Source: Frigoribacterium sp. Leaf263
GTDB lineage: Bacteria > Actinomycetota > Actinomycetes > Actinomycetales > Microbacteriaceae
Direction of reading: 5' to 3'
Length of the DNA stretch: 64,000 bases
Assembly: GCF_001422285.1 (NCBI RefSeq)
Contig: NZ_LMMO01000004.1
Location: 622,983 to 686,982, forward strand
Every line of letters starts with the position of its first letter. Position 1 is the stretch's first letter. Under the pieces are notes generated by a model that did no database searches, was not told where the DNA came from, and saw only the letters and a program-made list of their open reading frames with translations. A program made the translations under genes and the position numbers. Shown here one piece after another: positions 43,887 to 52,055 of the stretch.

Positions 43887-44420
43887 CTAGACGAACTGCG
43901 CGCTGATCTCGAGCACCAGCGCGTCGATGTCGACCGGGGTGCTCGTGTCGACGCGGATCACGGGCCAGAGCCCCAGGGGCTCGGCCGCCCCGGCCCACGC
44001 GCTCCACGACGCGCGGGTCGACTCGACGGTGCCGTGCGCGGGGTGACGACCCCCGCCGGCGATCCGGTCGACGCTCCGCTGCAGCGCGACCTCGGGGTCG
44101 ACGTCGCACCAGACCTCGACGGTGCGCGGGGACCCGGCCCGGGCGACTCCGGCGCGGGCGCCCTCCAGATCGTGAGGGCGATCCCAGAACGAGTCGACCA
44201 CGACGCCCGCCTCGACCTCGGCCGCCATCGACCAGACGGTCTCGTGGGCGATGCGGCCGACCGCCTCGGGGGCGACCATCGGGCCGGCGAGGTCGACCAG
44301 CGCCTCCGTGACGGGGTCGTGGGCGAGGAGCGGGCAGCCGAGCACTCCCGCGAGCGTGGCCGAGAGGGTGGTCTTGCCCGACCCGGGCAGACCGTTGACG
44401 AGGATCGCGACTGAAGCCAT
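43887..44420 (-). CDS. P-loop ATP-binding protein, predicted small-molecule kinase
   Basis: The protein has 177 residues. It starts MASVAILVNGLPGSGKTTLS, a clear Walker A for a Zeta-toxin/AAA_33-type kinase, followed by AHDPVTEALVD and VVVDSFWDRPHDLEGARAG. VEVWCDVDPEVALQRSVDRI and GGRHPAHG supply the lid/Arg region. Such proteins phosphorylate sugars or other small molecules; the substrate is unknown. The ATG at 44420 has GAGAGGA 7 nt upstream; a GTG at 44438 is an alternative. A terminator hairpin separates it from phoU. Confidence 0.8.
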   Translation of the reverse strand: MASVAILVNGLPGSGKTTLSATLAGVLGCPLLAHDPVTEALVDLAGPMVAPEAVGRIAHETVWSMAAEVEAGVVVDSFWDRPHDLEGARAGVARAGSPRTVEVWCDVDPEVALQRSVDRIAGGGRHPAHGTVESTRASWSAWAGAAEPLGLWPVIRVDTSTPVDIDALVLEISAQFV

Positions 44421-44483
44421 CCCGCCATCCTCTCGCACTTCACGGACCCGCGACCCGCTCGTGCCGACCGCGGAGGAGACGAC

Positions 44484-44520
44484 GGAGGCGCGGTGCCCGT
44501 CGGACGGGAACCGCGCCTCC
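44484..44520 (-). terminator. Terminator hairpin after phoU built from the dispersed word
   Basis: GGAGGCGCGG and its complement form the ends of an 18-bp stem with one mismatch closing on a GG-centred loop (GCCCGTC/GACGGG inner arms). It lies 18 nt after the phoU stop. CTTCGG flanks one side. Confidence 0.75.
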
Positions 44521-44537
44521 TTCGGAGTCGCCCGGTC

Positions 44538-45191
44538 TCAGACCTCGGACGCGACCCAGTCGCCGGTCGCCAGGTACTGGACCTTCTTGGCGATCGAGAC
44601 GGCGTGGTCGGCGAAGCGCTCGTGGTAGCGCGAGGCGAGGGTCGAGTCGACGGTGTCGACGGCCGCGCCCTTCCAGGTCTCGCCGAGCACCTTGTCGAAG
44701 ACGCTGAGGTGCAGCTCGTCGATGCGGTCGTCGTCGTTGCGGATCTCCTCCGCCAGGCGGACGTCCTCCGTCGTCAGCAGCTGGGTGAGCTTCTCGGCGA
44801 TGGCGACGTCGAGCTCGCCCAGCTCCTTGAAGGTCGGGCGAAGCGACTTCGGCACGACCTTCTCGGGGAACCGGTAGCGGGCCAGCTGAGCGATGTGCTC
44901 GGCCATGTCGCCCATGCGCTCGAGCGACGCGCTGATGCGCAGGGCGCTCACCACGATGCGCAGGTCGCGGGCGACCGGGTTCTGGCGGGCCAGGATGTCG
45001 ATGGCCAGCTCGTCGAGGGCGATGGCGCGCTCGTCGATGGCGTCGTCATCGGCGATGACCTGCTCGGCCAGCGAGACGTTCGACTCGTTGAAGGCCGTCG
45101 TCGCGTTCCTGATCGAGACGGCGACGAGGCCGGAGATCTCGACCAGGCGCTCCTGGACCTCTTGCAGCTCCTGCTGGAATACCTCGCGCAT
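44538..45191 (-). CDS. phoU: Phosphate transport system regulatory protein PhoU
   Basis: The protein has 217 residues: two three-helix PhoU repeats. The metal-binding motifs are seen as IADDDAIDERAIALDELAI (first repeat, E/DxxxD) and IRNDDDRIDELHLSVFD (second). SALRISASLERMGDMAEHIA and ASRYHERFADHAVSIAKKV are the matching helices. PhoU represses the phosphate response by acting on the sensor kinase and Pst. It is divergent from senX3 with 195 bp between, where a regulator-binding site would be expected. Confidence 0.96.
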   Translation of the reverse strand: MREVFQQELQEVQERLVEISGLVAVSIRNATTAFNESNVSLAEQVIADDDAIDERAIALDELAIDILARQNPVARDLRIVVSALRISASLERMGDMAEHIAQLARYRFPEKVVPKSLRPTFKELGELDVAIAEKLTQLLTTEDVRLAEEIRNDDDRIDELHLSVFDKVLGETWKGAAVDTVDSTLASRYHERFADHAVSIAKKVQYLATGDWVASEV

Positions 45192-45374
45192 GTCGTTGTC
45201 GACCCTCTCGTAGCTTCGCGGGGGCGTGGACGCCCGGCAGCGGGGGCACAGTCGCCCGCACAGTCCAGTCCAGCCTCATGGGTGAAGGTTAACGACCGGT
45301 GCCGGTGACCTGAACAGTGACCAAAGTACAGGCCGTCGCAGCCCCTCCCGTTCATCATGCCCCTCCCGGGTCAC

Positions 45375-45386
45375 TATCGTGATGGC
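45375..45386 (+). promoter_or_regulatory. Candidate leaderless promoter of senX3
   Basis: TATCGT at 45375-45380 ends 6 nt before the ATG at 45387. This favours 45387 over the in-frame ATG at 45357. Confidence 0.5.
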
Positions 45387-46595
45387 ATGGACTCCGCCTG
45401 GTTGGTGCCCGTGTCGCTGGCCTTCGGGGCCGTGGCGGGTGCCGCGATCGTCATCGTCGTCGTGGCGGCGCACGCGCGATCGGTGAAGGTGGCCCGGCTG
45501 GTCGAGGTGTCGCTGCCCGACGGCATCGACGCGGTGCTCGACGCGCTCGAATCCGCCGGCGTCGTGGTCGACCCGTCCGGCAACGTGCTGAAGGCCTCGC
45601 CCCGGGCTCTGCAGCTCGGACTGGTCTCGGCGCAGCAGCATCTCGTGCACCTCGAGATCGAGGACCTCGTCGCGACGGCCCGCCGCGAGGGCGAACCGCA
45701 GGCCGACGAGCTCACCCTCGCGCGCCTCCCCGGCAGCGACGCCACGTTCGTGCTCGGCGTGCGGGTGGCCCCCCTCGGCGGACGCTTCATGCTCGTCCTG
45801 GCGGAGGACCGCAGCGAGGGGCGCCGCCTCGACGACATGCGCCGCGACTTCGTGGCCAACATCAGCCACGAGCTGAAGACGCCGATCGGCGCGGTCGGGC
45901 TGCTCGCCGAGGCCCTCGAGTCGGCGTCGTCCGACCCCGATCAGGTGCGCCACTTCGCCAAGAGCCTCACCCGCGAGGCCGGCCGTCTCGGGCGGCTCAC
46001 CCAGGACATCATCGAGCTCTCGCGTCTGCAGGCCACCGACGCCCTCGAGTCGAGCGAGCCCATCGACGTGCGTCACGTGGTCGACTCGGCGGTCGACCGC
46101 AACCGGGTCGTCGCCGACGCGCGGGGCATCACGCTCGTCGCCCGCGGCGGTCGACACGCGATGGTGCTGGGCGACGAGCAGATGCTCGTCACGGCGGTCG
46201 ACAACCTCATCGCGAACGCGATCAACTACTCGCCCGACGGGTCGCGCGTCGGAATCGGCGCCACCGTCGACGACTCGGGCACCGTCGAGGTCGCCGTCAC
46301 CGACCAGGGCTACGGCATCCCCGACGACGAGCTCGACCGCGTCTTCGAGCGCTTCTACCGCGTCGACCCCGCCCGTTCGCGGCGCACCGGCGGCACCGGC
46401 CTGGGGCTCGCGATCGTCAAGCACGTGATCCAGAATCACGGCGGAGACGTGCGCGTCTGGTCGCAGGTCGGCAAGGGCAGCACCTTCACCCTCCGACTGC
46501 CGGAGGCGCGCACCGCCCCCGACACCCGTTCCGTCCCCCTGCCGGTCACGACCCGACACGGCAGCACCACACGACAAGACATCGAGGCACGATGA
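45387..46595 (+). CDS. senX3: Phosphate-responsive sensor histidine kinase SenX3
   Basis: The protein has 402 residues. One or two N-terminal membrane segments (WLVPVSLAFGAVAGAAIVIV) are followed by a degenerate PAS-like region (about 50-145). The HisKA domain has the phospho-accepting His161 in FVANISHELKTPIGAVGLLA. The ATPase domain has NLIANAINYS (N box), VTDQGYGIP (G1) and GGTGLGLAIVKHVIQNHGG (G2). It overlaps regX3 by 4 nt. It signals low phosphate, restrained by PhoU. Confidence 0.95.
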   Translation: MDSAWLVPVSLAFGAVAGAAIVIVVVAAHARSVKVARLVEVSLPDGIDAVLDALESAGVVVDPSGNVLKASPRALQLGLVSAQQHLVHLEIEDLVATARREGEPQADELTLARLPGSDATFVLGVRVAPLGGRFMLVLAEDRSEGRRLDDMRRDFVANISHELKTPIGAVGLLAEALESASSDPDQVRHFAKSLTREAGRLGRLTQDIIELSRLQATDALESSEPIDVRHVVDSAVDRNRVVADARGITLVARGGRHAMVLGDEQMLVTAVDNLIANAINYSPDGSRVGIGATVDDSGTVEVAVTDQGYGIPDDELDRVFERFYRVDPARSRRTGGTGLGLAIVKHVIQNHGGDVRVWSQVGKGSTFTLRLPEARTAPDTRSVPLPVTTRHGSTTRQDIEAR

Positions 46596-47275
46596 CGACC
46601 CACATCCTGATCGTCGAAGACGAGGAGTCGCTGAGCGAGCCGCTCGCGTTCATCCTCGAGCGCGAGGGCTACCGCACGACGGTGGCGGAGGACGGCCCCG
46701 CCGCCGTCGCCGCCTTCGAGAAGAACGGCGCCGACCTGGTGCTGCTCGACCTCATGCTCCCGGGCATCCCGGGCACCGAGGTCTGCCGCGTGATCCGCAG
46801 CAGGTCGCAGGTGCCCATCGTCATGCTGACCGCGAAGGACAGCGAGGTCGACATCGTCGTCGGGCTCGAGCTCGGCGCCGACGACTACGTGACGAAGCCG
46901 TACTCGACCCGCGAGCTGCTGGCGCGCATCCGCGCGGTGCTCCGTCGACGCGTCGACACCGACGATCTGTCGGACTCGATGCTCGAGGCGGGAGACATCC
47001 GGATGGACGTCGAGCGCCACGTCGTGACGGTGCGCGGCGAGGACATCGCGATGCCGCTGAAGGAGTTCGAGCTGCTCGAGCTGCTGATGCGCAACGCCGG
47101 GCGCGTGCTGACGCGAGGCCAGCTGATCGACCGGGTGTGGGGCGCCGACTACTTCGGCGACACGAAGACGCTCGACGTGCACATCAAGCGGATCCGCTCG
47201 AAGATCGAGGCCGTGCCGTCCGAGCCGAAGGCGCTCGTGACCGTCCGCGGACTGGGCTACCGCATCGAGGCCTGA
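46592..47275 (+). CDS. regX3: Phosphate-responsive response regulator RegX3
   Basis: The protein has 227 residues. The receiver domain has acidic residues EDEES near 9-13, the phospho-acceptor Asp53 in LVLLDLMLPGIPG, Thr80 in PIVMLTAKDSEVD and Lys in DDYVTKPYSTREL. The winged-helix output domain reads MPLKEFELLELLMRNAGRVL, TRGQLIDRVWGADYFGDTK and LDVHIKRIRSKIE. It should bind PHO boxes such as the one found upstream of pstS. The ATG overlaps the senX3 stop. Confidence 0.96.
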   Translation: MTTHILIVEDEESLSEPLAFILEREGYRTTVAEDGPAAVAAFEKNGADLVLLDLMLPGIPGTEVCRVIRSRSQVPIVMLTAKDSEVDIVVGLELGADDYVTKPYSTRELLARIRAVLRRRVDTDDLSDSMLEAGDIRMDVERHVVTVRGEDIAMPLKEFELLELLMRNAGRVLTRGQLIDRVWGADYFGDTKTLDVHIKRIRSKIEAVPSEPKALVTVRGLGYRIEA

Positions 47276-47295
47276 CCTGCGCCTCCTGCCGTCGG

Positions 47296-47363
47296 GCACG
47301 CGGTGCTTCGGCGCACGCGGTGCCTCGGCGCACGCGGTGCTTCGGCGGACGCGGTGCCGAGGA
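47296..47363. repeat. Four tandem 17-bp units after regX3
   Basis: GCACGCGGTGCTTCGGC-type units begin at 47296, 47313, 47330 and 47347; the last is diverged. The block is flanked by TGCGCCTCC (47278) and GGAGGCGCG (47361) in opposite orientation. Confidence 0.9.
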
Positions 47364-47383
47364 GGCGCGGCGCGGCGAGACGA

Positions 47384-47422
47384 CGAGAGGCCCGGCACCG
47401 CAGATGCGGGCCGGGCCTCTCG
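47384..47422. terminator. Terminator hairpin between regX3 and the lipoprotein gene
   Basis: CGAGAGGCCCGGC (47384-47396) pairs with 47410-47422. An inner CCGCA/TGCGG stem lies between, with one bulged A. It serves the convergent regX3 and lipoprotein genes. Confidence 0.8.
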
Positions 47423-47433
47423 TGCTGACGGTC

Positions 47434-48078
47434 TTACGAGGCGGGCGAGGGCTCCGGCGTGGCGCCCTCCTGCGTCGTGCCCTCGTTGGTCTGACGGTCG
47501 TTCCCCTCGGGCAGGGTGGTCGACTGCGGCAGCGGGGTCGAGTCGGTGCCCGGCTCGTCGCTGGTGGCGGGGGAGGGGAGCAGGGTCGAGTACTCGGGCA
47601 GGTCGCCGTTCAGGACGGGGACCTGCAGCGTCTTGCCGGTCTCGTCGCCGTACTGGACGTAGACGGGCAGGAGCTGGCCGATGGTGACGTCGAGGTCGGA
47701 CATCAGGAGCTGGTCGTCGCCCTCGGTCGTGCCGCGACGCACCTCGGAGTCGCCCTCGACCGTGACGGTCTCGGTCTGCTGACCGGCCTCGGTCGGGTAC
47801 TGGAACGAGACGTCGACCGAGTCACCGCCCGTGTTGAGGATGACCATGCTGAGGCTGGCCTCGGTGCCGTCCTCCGTCAGGGCGATGGCGTTCCGCACGG
47901 CGATGTCGCCGACGTTGACGCTCGTGCCGTCGCTGGCGTCGTACTGCTTGAGGGTCGCCTGGGGGCTGATGAAGTTGCAGCCGGCGGCGGCGAGGACGAC
48001 GCCCACGCCGACGGCGGTGGCCGCCACGGTGCGACGGGCGAGCGCCGATCGAAGGTTCAGCACAGATCCGTCTCGCAC
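47434..48078 (-). CDS. Secreted lipoprotein of unknown function
   Basis: The protein has 214 residues. The signal peptide (RSALARRTVAATAVGVGVVL) ends in the lipobox LAAAGC. The mature part is beta-rich, with NVGDIAVRNAIALTEDG, ASLSMVILNTGGDSVDVSFQ and VTIGQLLPVYVQYGDE, resembling a copper-binding-protein-like or immunoglobulin-like fold. The C-terminus is a Pro/Ser/Thr/Glu-rich tail. The GTG at 48078 has GGAGG about 8 nt upstream. The substrate is unknown. Confidence 0.82.
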   Translation of the reverse strand: MRDGSVLNLRSALARRTVAATAVGVGVVLAAAGCNFISPQATLKQYDASDGTSVNVGDIAVRNAIALTEDGTEASLSMVILNTGGDSVDVSFQYPTEAGQQTETVTVEGDSEVRRGTTEGDDQLLMSDLDVTIGQLLPVYVQYGDETGKTLQVPVLNGDLPEYSTLLPSPATSDEPGTDSTPLPQSTTLPEGNDRQTNEGTTQEGATPEPSPAS

Positions 48079-48146
48079 GGGTGTCCTCCAGGATCCAGTC
48101 AGAGCAAAAGGTCTCTACAGCCTATCCATTCGAGGGCGGGCCGGCG

Positions 48147-48185
48147 GGTAAGGGAGCCCTTACCGAGCGGCCCCCATGCTATCTT
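48147..48185 (+). promoter_or_regulatory. ispDF promoter with overlapping palindrome
   Basis: TATCTT at 48180-48185 is a good -10, placing transcription start near 48192. The perfect 18-bp palindrome GGTAAGGG-AG-CCCTTACC (48147-48164) covers the -35 position. It is a candidate repressor site. Confidence 0.5.
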
Positions 48186-48211
48186 GTGAGCCGCAGAACG
48201 GAGCCCGATCC

Positions 48212-49510
48212 ATGCATCTCGAGGCCGATGAGACCCCTGTCGACCCGCATCGGAGGGCTGTGGCGGACACCCAGCCCGACGATCTCCTCGCCGACGTCGT
48301 CCGGGCCGTCGTGGTCGTCGCCGCGGGCAGCGGCACCCGCCTGGCCCAGGGGGCGCCCAAGGCCTTCGTCGAGGTCGCGGGCCGGAGCATCCTCGAGCGA
48401 TCGCTCGAGTCCCTCTTCGCGTCGGCCGACCCCGTCCAGGTCGTCGTCGTCGTGCCGTCCGCGCTGGTGGCCGAGTCGCGCGCGCTCGTCGAGTCGGTGG
48501 CCGGGGCGGCCTCGGGCTACGTCTCCGTCGTCGTCGGCGGCTCGACCCGTCAGGGCTCCGTCGCCGCCGGCCTCGCCGCGGTGGCGCCGTCGGTGGCGAC
48601 CGTGCTGGTGCACGACTGCGCCCGGCCGTTCACTCCGACCGCCCAGTTCGACCTCGTCGCCTCGACCGTCGAGAGCACCGGCCACGGGGTCGTGCCGGGT
48701 CTGCCCGTGAGCGACACGATCAAGCGCGTGGGAGCGGCGGGCGAGGTCGTCGAGACCGTCGACCGCGCCGAGCTGGTCGCCATGCAGACGCCACAGGGGT
48801 TCCCCCGCGCCGCTCTCGACGCCGCCTACGCCGCGGCCCGCGCCGAGCACACCGACGACGCCGCGCTCTTCGCCGCGAGCGGTCATCGCGTCGTCGTCGT
48901 CGAGGGCGACCCGGTCGCCTTCAAGATCACCACCCCGTGGGATCTCCGTCGCGCCGAGACGATCGCTCGCGGCGAGGGCGCGTCGTCGTCGTCGCTCGGA
49001 GCGGGCGGCGGTCCCGGCGATGCCGCGCACCGGCTGCGGAGCGGTCTCGGCATCGACGTCCACGCCTTCGACGCGCAGCAGCCCCTCCATCTGGGTCTGC
49101 TCTCGTTCGAGGGCGAGCCGGGTCTCGCAGGGCACAGCGACGGCGACGCCGTCGCGCACGCCCTGGTCGACGCGCTGCTGTCGGCCGCGGGCCTCGGGGA
49201 CATCGGCTCGATGTTCGGCACCGACGACCCCCGCTTCGCCGGGGCGAGCGGAGAGGTCTTCCTCACCGCGACCCTCGAGCGGCTCACCGGGGCCGGGTTC
49301 GACGTCGTCTCGGCGGCGGTGCAGGTCGTCGGCAACCGACCGCGGCTCGCCCGTCGGCGCCTCGAGATGGAGGCGCGGCTGATCGAGGTCGTCGGAGCAC
49401 CCGTCAGCGTCTCGGCCACCACCACCGACGGGCTCGGGTTCACCGGGCGCGGCGAGGGCGTCACGGCGATCGCCACCGCTCTGGTGGCCGTCGTCGGAAC
49501 CACTGAATAG
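48212..49510 (+). CDS. ispDF: Bifunctional IspD-IspF (MEP pathway)
   Basis: The protein has 432 residues combining two steps of the MEP isoprenoid pathway. The N-terminal IspD part (about 30-250) makes CDP-methylerythritol, with VVVVAAGSGTRLAQGAPKAF, VHDCARPF and VAMQTPQGFPRAAL. The C-terminal IspF part (from about 275) cyclises the product, with GLGIDVHAFD (metal-binding Asp and His), GLAGHSDGDAVAHALVDALL and the terminal TTTDGLGFTGRGEGV. A Gly/Ser linker joins them. The ATG at 48212 fits the predicted transcript start better than an upstream in-frame ATG at 48176, which overlaps the -10. Confidence 0.95.
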   Translation: MHLEADETPVDPHRRAVADTQPDDLLADVVRAVVVVAAGSGTRLAQGAPKAFVEVAGRSILERSLESLFASADPVQVVVVVPSALVAESRALVESVAGAASGYVSVVVGGSTRQGSVAAGLAAVAPSVATVLVHDCARPFTPTAQFDLVASTVESTGHGVVPGLPVSDTIKRVGAAGEVVETVDRAELVAMQTPQGFPRAALDAAYAAARAEHTDDAALFAASGHRVVVVEGDPVAFKITTPWDLRRAETIARGEGASSSSLGAGGGPGDAAHRLRSGLGIDVHAFDAQQPLHLGLLSFEGEPGLAGHSDGDAVAHALVDALLSAAGLGDIGSMFGTDDPRFAGASGEVFLTATLERLTGAGFDVVSAAVQVVGNRPRLARRRLEMEARLIEVVGAPVSVSATTTDGLGFTGRGEGVTAIATALVAVVGTTE

Positions 49511-49519
49511 GCTGATCCC
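49508..49519 (+). promoter_or_regulatory. Candidate leaderless promoter of cysS
   Basis: TAGGCT at 49508-49513, overlapping the ispDF stop, ends 6 nt before the cysS GTG. Confidence 0.5.
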
Positions 49520-50938
49520 GTGACGATCCGCCTCTACGACTCCCGCGCCCAGGCGCTCGTCGACTTCGAACCGCTCGTACCCGGCCGCGTCGGGCTCTAC
49601 GTCTGCGGCCCCACGGTGCAGTCGTCGCCGCACATCGGCCACCTGCGGTCGGCGCTCGTCTACGACCTATGGCGCCGCTGGTTCACCTACCGCGGTCTCG
49701 ACGTCACGCTCGTCCGCAACGTCACCGACATCGACGACAAGATCCTGGCGCTGGCCGCGGGCACGGACGAGCAGTGGTGGGCTCGGGCCTACCGCTACGA
49801 GCTCGAGTTCACCGCGGGGTACCAGGCGCTCGGCATCCTCGCCCCGACGTACGAGCCCCGGGCGACCGCGAGCATCACCGAGATGCAGCAGCTGGTCGAG
49901 ACGCTGATCGAGCGCGGGCACGCCTACGCCGCCGCCGACGACTCGGGCGACGTGTACTTCGACACGGCGAGCTGGCCGACCTACGGGGTCCTCACCCGTC
50001 AGGACGCCGCCGACATGGCCCCCGCCGCCGACGCCGACCCGCGCGGCAAGCGCGACCCGCGCGACTTCGCCCTCTGGAAGGGCGCCAAGACCGACGAGCC
50101 CGCCTCGGCCGCCTGGTCGTCGCCGTGGGGCGAGGGGCGACCCGGCTGGCACATCGAGTGCTCCGCGATGTCGCGGCGCTACCTCGGCACGGACTTCGAC
50201 ATCCACGGCGGCGGTCTCGACCTCAGGTTCCCCCACCACGAGAACGAGCTCGCGCAGTCGACCGCCGCCGGCGACGGCTTCGCCCGGCACTGGCTGCACA
50301 ACGGCCTCGTCAACGTCGACGGGCAGAAGATGTCGAAGTCGCTCGGCAACTCGATCTTCGCGGCGGAGTTCCTCGAGAAGGCGCGTCCGGTCGTCGTCCG
50401 GTACTTCCTCAGCGCGGCCCACTACCGGTCGACGATCGACTACCACGACGGCGCCCTCGTCGAGGCCGACGCGGCCCTGGAGCGCGTCGAGACCTTCCTG
50501 TCGCGCGCCGAGCGCCGACTCGTCGGCACGCGGTTCGCCGCGGTCGGGTCCCGCGTGGTGCCCGACGACTTCGCGACCGCGATGGACGACGACCTGAACG
50601 TCCCCCAGGCGATCGCCGTGCTGCACGACGCGGTCCGCGCGGGCAACAGCGCACTCGACGACGACGACCTCGACACGGCGGCCCGCGAATGGCAGCACGT
50701 GGCCGCCATGGTCGCCGTCCTCGGCATCGATCCGCTCGCCCCCGAGTGGCGCGACGACGACGAGGGCGCGGCGCACCGCGCGCTCGGCGCCGTGATCGAC
50801 GTACTCTTGGCCGAACGCCAGCACGCCCGGGCCGATCGCGACTTCGCACGGGCCGACCAGATCCGCAGCACCCTCTCGGGTGCCGGGATCACCATCGAAG
50901 ACACCCCCAGCGGGTCGCATTGGAGCCTCGAACAGTGA
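49520..50938 (+). CDS. cysS: Cysteinyl-tRNA synthetase
   Basis: The protein has 472 residues, normal length. [18 protein letters not shown] contains the zinc-ligand Cys29 and the HIGH motif at 38-41. Further zinc ligands are in WHIECSAMS and [20 protein letters not shown] lies near 270. The family segment [17 protein letters not shown] confirms CysS rather than the related mycothiol ligase MshC. The GTG at 49520 is 9 nt after ispDF; the stop overlaps the rlmB start by 4 nt. Confidence 0.97.
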   Translation: MTIRLYDSRAQALVDFEPLVPGRVGLYVCGPTVQSSPHIGHLRSALVYDLWRRWFTYRGLDVTLVRNVTDIDDKILALAAGTDEQWWARAYRYELEFTAGYQALGILAPTYEPRATASITEMQQLVETLIERGHAYAAADDSGDVYFDTASWPTYGVLTRQDAADMAPAADADPRGKRDPRDFALWKGAKTDEPASAAWSSPWGEGRPGWHIECSAMSRRYLGTDFDIHGGGLDLRFPHHENELAQSTAAGDGFARHWLHNGLVNVDGQKMSKSLGNSIFAAEFLEKARPVVVRYFLSAAHYRSTIDYHDGALVEADAALERVETFLSRAERRLVGTRFAAVGSRVVPDDFATAMDDDLNVPQAIAVLHDAVRAGNSALDDDDLDTAAREWQHVAAMVAVLGIDPLAPEWRDDDEGAAHRALGAVIDVLLAERQHARADRDFARADQIRSTLSGAGITIEDTPSGSHWSLEQ

Positions 50939-51981
50939 AGAACACCAGCGGAGCACGCAAGGGCCGTCCCGGCAACAGTGCCGTGCGACAGGGCAGCAAG
51001 GGCAAGCAGGTCGGCAGCGGCGGGCAGGGGCGTCAGGCTCTCGAGGGCAAGAAGCCCACGCCCGCGGCGGAGGATCGCCCGTACCACCCCGCGGGCAAGG
51101 CCAAGATCGCGCGCGAGCGCCTCGAGAGCGCCCGCGGCCGCAGCAGCAACGGCCCCCGCGCCGGCTCGCCCATCGCCGGTCGCGGCGGAGCGGCCGACGC
51201 GCAGCGCCGCCGGCCGAAGTCGGCGGACGACCACGAGATGGTCACCGGGCGCAACTCGGTGCTCGAGGCCCTCCGCACGCGCATCCCCGCGTCGACGCTC
51301 TACATCGCGGCGCGCATCGAGATGGACGACCGCACCAAGGAGATCCTGCAGCTCGCCACGCGCCGCGGGCTCCCGGTGCTCGAGGTCATGCGCCCCGAGC
51401 TCGACCGTCTGACCGGCGCCGACTCGGTGCACCAGGGCGTCGCGCTCAAGGTCCCGCCGTACGAGTACGCGCACCCCATGGACCTCCTCGAGCTGTCGGT
51501 CAAGCGCCAGCAGAAGCCGCTCTTCGTCGCGCTCGACGGCATCACGGACCCCCGCAACCTCGGCGCGATCATCCGTTCGGTCGCCGCGTTCGGCGGGCAG
51601 GGCGTCATCATCCCGCAGCGTCGCTCGGTGGGTCTGACGGCCTCGGCCTGGAAGACCTCCGCCGGTGCCGCGGCGCGCATCCCCGTCGCGATGGCGTCGA
51701 ACCTGACGCAGACCCTCAAGTCGTTCAAAGAGCAGGGCGTGTTCGTCGTCGGTCTCGACGGCGGCGGCGACGTCATGCTGCCGGGTCTCGAGCTGGCCGA
51801 TCGCCCGATCGTCGTCGTGGTCGGCAGCGAGGGCAAGGGCCTCTCGCGCATCGTCGCCGAGACCTGCGACGCCATCGTCTCCGTGCCGATCACGGGTGCC
51901 GTCGAGTCGTTGAACGCGGGCATCGCCGCGTCCGTCACGCTCTACGAGATCTCGAAGCTGCGCGCCGAGCGCAAGAAGTAA
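50935..51981 (+). CDS. rlmB: 23S rRNA 2'-O-ribose methyltransferase, RlmB/TrmH (SPOUT) family
   Basis: The protein has 348 residues. The first 95 residues are a basic, Gly/Arg/Lys-rich extension common in actinobacterial members and probably RNA-binding. The substrate-binding domain starts at [20 protein letters not shown]. The SPOUT knot motifs are [20 protein letters not shown] (motif 1), [15 protein letters not shown] (motif 2) and [20 protein letters not shown] (motif 3). It probably methylates a guanosine in 23S rRNA. The cysS-rlmB coupling is common in Actinobacteria. Confidence 0.94.
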   Translation: MKNTSGARKGRPGNSAVRQGSKGKQVGSGGQGRQALEGKKPTPAAEDRPYHPAGKAKIARERLESARGRSSNGPRAGSPIAGRGGAADAQRRRPKSADDHEMVTGRNSVLEALRTRIPASTLYIAARIEMDDRTKEILQLATRRGLPVLEVMRPELDRLTGADSVHQGVALKVPPYEYAHPMDLLELSVKRQQKPLFVALDGITDPRNLGAIIRSVAAFGGQGVIIPQRRSVGLTASAWKTSAGAAARIPVAMASNLTQTLKSFKEQGVFVVGLDGGGDVMLPGLELADRPIVVVVGSEGKGLSRIVAETCDAIVSVPITGAVESLNAGIAASVTLYEISKLRAERKK

Positions 51982-51985
51982 CCCC

Positions 51986-52034
51986 GACGCAGGAGGCGCG
52001 GGTCGGCATGCCGCCGACCCGCGCCTCCTGCGTC
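51986..52034. terminator. 22-bp perfect terminator hairpin built from the dispersed word
   Basis: The arm GACGCAGGAGGCGCGGGT-CGGC (51986-52007) pairs perfectly with 52013-52034 around ATGCC. It contains GGAGGCGCGG and its complement. It lies between the convergent rlmB and DUF4032 genes and has no T run. Confidence 0.9.
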
Positions 52035-52055
52035 CCCCCGGTCACGGACCGGACG

